Shown here: positions 20,060 through 23,013 of the stretch, piece by piece | Position numbering within the stretch: position 1 is the stretch's first letter | Layout: every line of letters begins with the position of its first letter | Assembly: GCF_000003605.2 (NCBI RefSeq) | Contig: NW_003112470.1 | Location: 178,609-201,621 of the forward strand | Direction: 5' to 3' | Source of the DNA: Saccoglossus kowalevskii | Lineage: Eukaryota > Hemichordata > Enteropneusta > Harrimaniidae | Length of the DNA: 23,013 nt | The notes under the pieces: generated by a model | Databases searched by the model: none | Told to the model about the DNA's origin: nothing | What the model saw: the letters and a program-made list of their open reading frames with translations, nothing else | Program-made: the position numbers and the translations under genes

Positions 20060-20890
20060 ACCAAAGTTTAGGTTCTAGAATCTTTGTTTTCTTGTGTGAC
20101 TTTCCAAACTATTATTGCCACGACACGTACACTATTTCTACCAATACAAGTTTCCTCTCTCTTGCAATTACTTCGAATTACTGTAAGCTTTTATTAATCT
20201 CTTTCGTCGTCGTACACTTCTTTTAGAATATAATACTACTATAATTTTCCAGACTTCTGAAATCGGTTTTAATAATTAGAATGCGTACAAGCCTCATTTA
20301 TTCAGCTATCAACACTATATTGTCGATGTAGATTATAAGTAATTATAATAATAAATTTGATGTTTCTGGTCGCCCTGGGAAAGGGCGGCAGTACGAAATA
20401 TTTATCACGGTGTGGTAAGTAGTATAATTATATACAATAATCCATTGAAATAATCCTCCCACGTCTGATGTCTTATGCCTCTAAGAACAAGATATCAAAA
20501 CTGTCCCATATTATTAAACTATAGCCTGGAACGCGTAACGCTGAGATCAAAGCAGATCGACATAAGCAGAATTATTATGTATTTATTAGTTTAGAGCGCA
20601 AATTTTCAGTAGTCAAATTGTTGTGAATACACATAGACGTATTTGTAAGTCAACTAATAATTTGATCTTATATAACATACTGAGTTATTTTACAAGGTAT
20701 TTTGCTACTACAATCATTGTACAATTGCAGGTACATGTGTTTCTTTCAAATAACCTGTAAACAGTGATGATGTCTTGATGACGTACACATTTATGCTGAA
20801 TACATTTAATACAGCTTTATAATAGATGACATTTGATGTATATAATATTTTAACTGGCTGACACCTCGACATTGTGACGATTTTTGTCGT
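20060..20890 (+). repeat. 5' flank and promoter of the third receptor copy
   Basis: Matches the other flanks at GACTTCTGAAAT, the GTCGCCC..GGGA..G(T/C)GCG patch (20371 versus 3426 and 15241), ATTTATCACG and the TCCATTGAA segment. The core promoter is retained: TGATGT 20768-20773, TGACGT 20779-20784 and TTTATAAT 20816-20823, then the ATG at 20899. Confidence 0.6.
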
Positions 20891-20898
20891 ACCCGAAC

Positions 20899-23013
20899 AT
20901 GGGTTGCTTAGTAGCAATAATCAATGCTTGCCTAATGTGTGCAGTTGGTATCTGAATGACTGTAAATATACGATCAGTTGAAAATAAAAACAAACCCGTC
21001 CTTCGAAAACCAATCGCATCCAATCCATTGCGGTACAATGGTGAATTAGTTGGAATGAAAGCACAAACTCGGAAGCTTCGAGTTAAAAAAAACACCGGTC
21101 AAAATAAAAGTGTAGAACACGAGCTATACAAAAACATAACTGATGAAGTTACAACACCGCGAATTACAACTGTTCCTGATACTTACACAACGATACCATT
21201 CCCTAGTCAGGCGTGCATGATTCGTGTTTTACTGACGGTATTCCTTATTCCTCAGTGTGACAGGCCTGTTAATTTTCACAAGTATGGCTTCGACGCGTAG
21301 TGGACATGTAACTGTATCCCACAGTGTATTTACTTTGGTGACTGTTGTGGCGATTTTATAGATGCCTGTATGCCGGACAATGCGACTATTAACCAACTTC
21401 CTTCCAGCGAAATTAGAGACGGGTTTGATTTGTTTCAAGAAACTTTGTCCCAGTGCCAACAATTATCCAAATATAAATCGTTTGTTGTTATTACAAAATG
21501 TCCGACTAGTTTTCTTCCAGGAAACAAAATGACACAAACGCTGTGTGAAAATATGGATAGCAGTAGGTACCATGTGAAACATTAAAAAAAATACCCTCCT
21601 ACCATTCCTCAGACCAGCCCGGCCGCCCACTAGGCAAACGCAACCAAACAACCCATATATCCCATACGCTACCACAGTGTTTGCAATGTGCAACATTTAT
21701 CCAGTCATGTTTGCAATCTCCAACCAGCCTGATTTACAGTAACTAATATATCACCAACCTATTTTACAGTAGTACTTATCAGTCTGGTTTGCAATGACAA
21801 ATATGCCACCAACCACATCAATCGCTTTAATATGACATTCATCAACTGAAATATATATATGTTTTGTTTTTTAATGTTGAGGTTTGTTGATTCGCTGCAA
21901 CTATTTTTTTTTACAGAAATTGAAGATTCACTGAGCATTCACTCGTTTCCAGTTACGTACTCTACAGACACGAAGACACTATTTTATCGCAATCCGTACT
22001 GTGCTCTATGTCATGGCATAAACTTAGCATCCGTGAAATTGTGGGATATTAATTGAGAATGTTATAGTCTTTCTGCCACAGCCAGAATGTATCTCTCTGC
22101 CAATATTAGCTCGTTTGTGTTTTTATCGTTACTTAAGAATGAAAGGAAATGTAAAGTTAACATTTCTCCGTCATTAACTGATTTCATCGAGTCTCATTCA
22201 TGTTTGACACACTTCGAGCATAGGTGTGACATTCAGTTTAATTCGTCGAATGATAATATCGAACGCTGTCACCATTCCAGCATGGCAGTAGTGCAGTACG
22301 ACCAGAAGTATTATCGAAATATTGACTGTGCTATCTGTAATGGCGCCAGATATAGTGTATGGGTTCTCTCTAGATTCATATATTTTAGATTTATACAACC
22401 ACATCGTTCCCATAAATATACTATTTAAAGTGGATTTACACGGAACCATTGACGTTACGTTCGATGAAAATTACAATCACGATGTCTTTCACGATTCAAA
22501 GTCATGCACTGATGGGGGCGTTTTCGACCTAGCCACAATGTCTTGTACTAATTTACACAATGATCATGGAGAGAGTTCAATATTTAGTATGCAGAATGAG
22601 ACAGTTATGGGGAGATTTTTCATCATGTTTGGTTTATGTCCAAAAGGGATGAAATCAATTGAATTGTTGTCGTTGTTGATACAAAATGTTACGTCTTTCA
22701 TCAACATAACAATTACTGAACGACTGCCAACTATTCAGATTGAAGAACACTCAATATATTTGAAGCACAATGGCAATATGTATGTTCTATTTTTAAATGC
22801 TTATGTTAGAAATCTAACCAACATTTTCAATTTTGTGAACTCCAATGACTCGTTTTATGCCTCAGTGACACTTTATCACTTAGCAGGAAAGAAATCTGTC
22901 CACATGACCAATTAGAATTAGTCAGAATTGATCAGATATCAGAAGTCAATTTATCAATTCAAATGCGTGCTAATTTGAGTGCCACACATCGCTTATTTGC
23001 TTACATTGTTAAA
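20899..23013 (+). pseudogene. SMB-7TM receptor copy with stops and frameshifts, continues past the window
   Basis: The copy is collinear with the live receptor. Exon 1 (20899-21562) has ATG and signal peptide but TGA at 20953-20955 inside it, a frame excursion between about 21205 and 21250 that removes two SMB-region cysteines, and TAG 21298-21300 where the live gene has Tyr before the Cys-x-Cys. The rest of the SMB cysteine pattern is intact. The intron runs 21563-21916 with a GTAGGT donor and TTTTACAG acceptor, same phase as the live gene. Exon 2 has TGA 22054-22056 (Trp in the live gene), a frameshifting deletion near 22350 and a 1-bp deletion near 22872. Coding similarity continues to the last base, so the 7TM part would lie outside. 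At least six lesions make it a pseudogene rather than an assembly error. Confidence 0.85.

Overview
This is eukaryotic, almost certainly metazoan, nuclear DNA. It is AT-rich and gene-sparse, carries GT-AG introns, microsatellites, a diverged satellite and TATA-type promoters, and shows no bacterial operon structure. The main gene is a large somatomedin-B (SMB) plus class-B-type (Methuselah/adhesion-like) seven-transmembrane receptor. I infer a marine invertebrate, perhaps a lophotrochozoan (mollusc, brachiopod or annelid) or a basal deuterostome. The sequence does not settle the phylum.

Layout: 1-0.19 kb, a 40-bp tandem repeat and a possible terminal exon of an upstream gene. 0.2-3.6 kb, noncoding DNA holding a first set of flank blocks ('flank A') that recur upstream of the receptor copies, plus a GC-rich poly-G repeat island at about 1.6-2.1 kb. 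3.74-3.92 kb, a possible terminal exon of unknown protein. 3.9-9.2 kb, mostly noncoding, with a second set of flank blocks ('flank B') and a tRNA-like SINE remnant near 7.26 kb. 9.2-9.94 kb, the promoter of the receptor. 9938-13055, one intact two-exon receptor gene (973 residues). 13.69-14.40 kb, a diverged AT-rich satellite. 14.56-17.18 kb, a second copy of the whole unit (5' flank, gutted receptor, 3' flank). 17.52-17.77 kb, an orphan piece of receptor exon 1. 18.39-19.07 kb, a GC-richer island with a candidate first exon on the minus strand. 20.06-23.01 kb, a third flank followed by a nearly full-length but broken receptor copy that runs off the window.

The window is therefore one section of a tandem array of SMB-7TM receptors in birth-and-death evolution: one apparently intact gene and three decayed copies, with promoters and 3' flanks copied along with the coding exons. 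The unusual points are: the intact gene's only coding intron is mostly a (TTAC)n microsatellite with no stop codon in any frame; a high-identity patch joins the live gene and a dead copy, suggesting gene conversion; and a full receptor-type 5' flank (A) is not followed by a receptor.

All family names come from motifs read by eye. No database search was possible.
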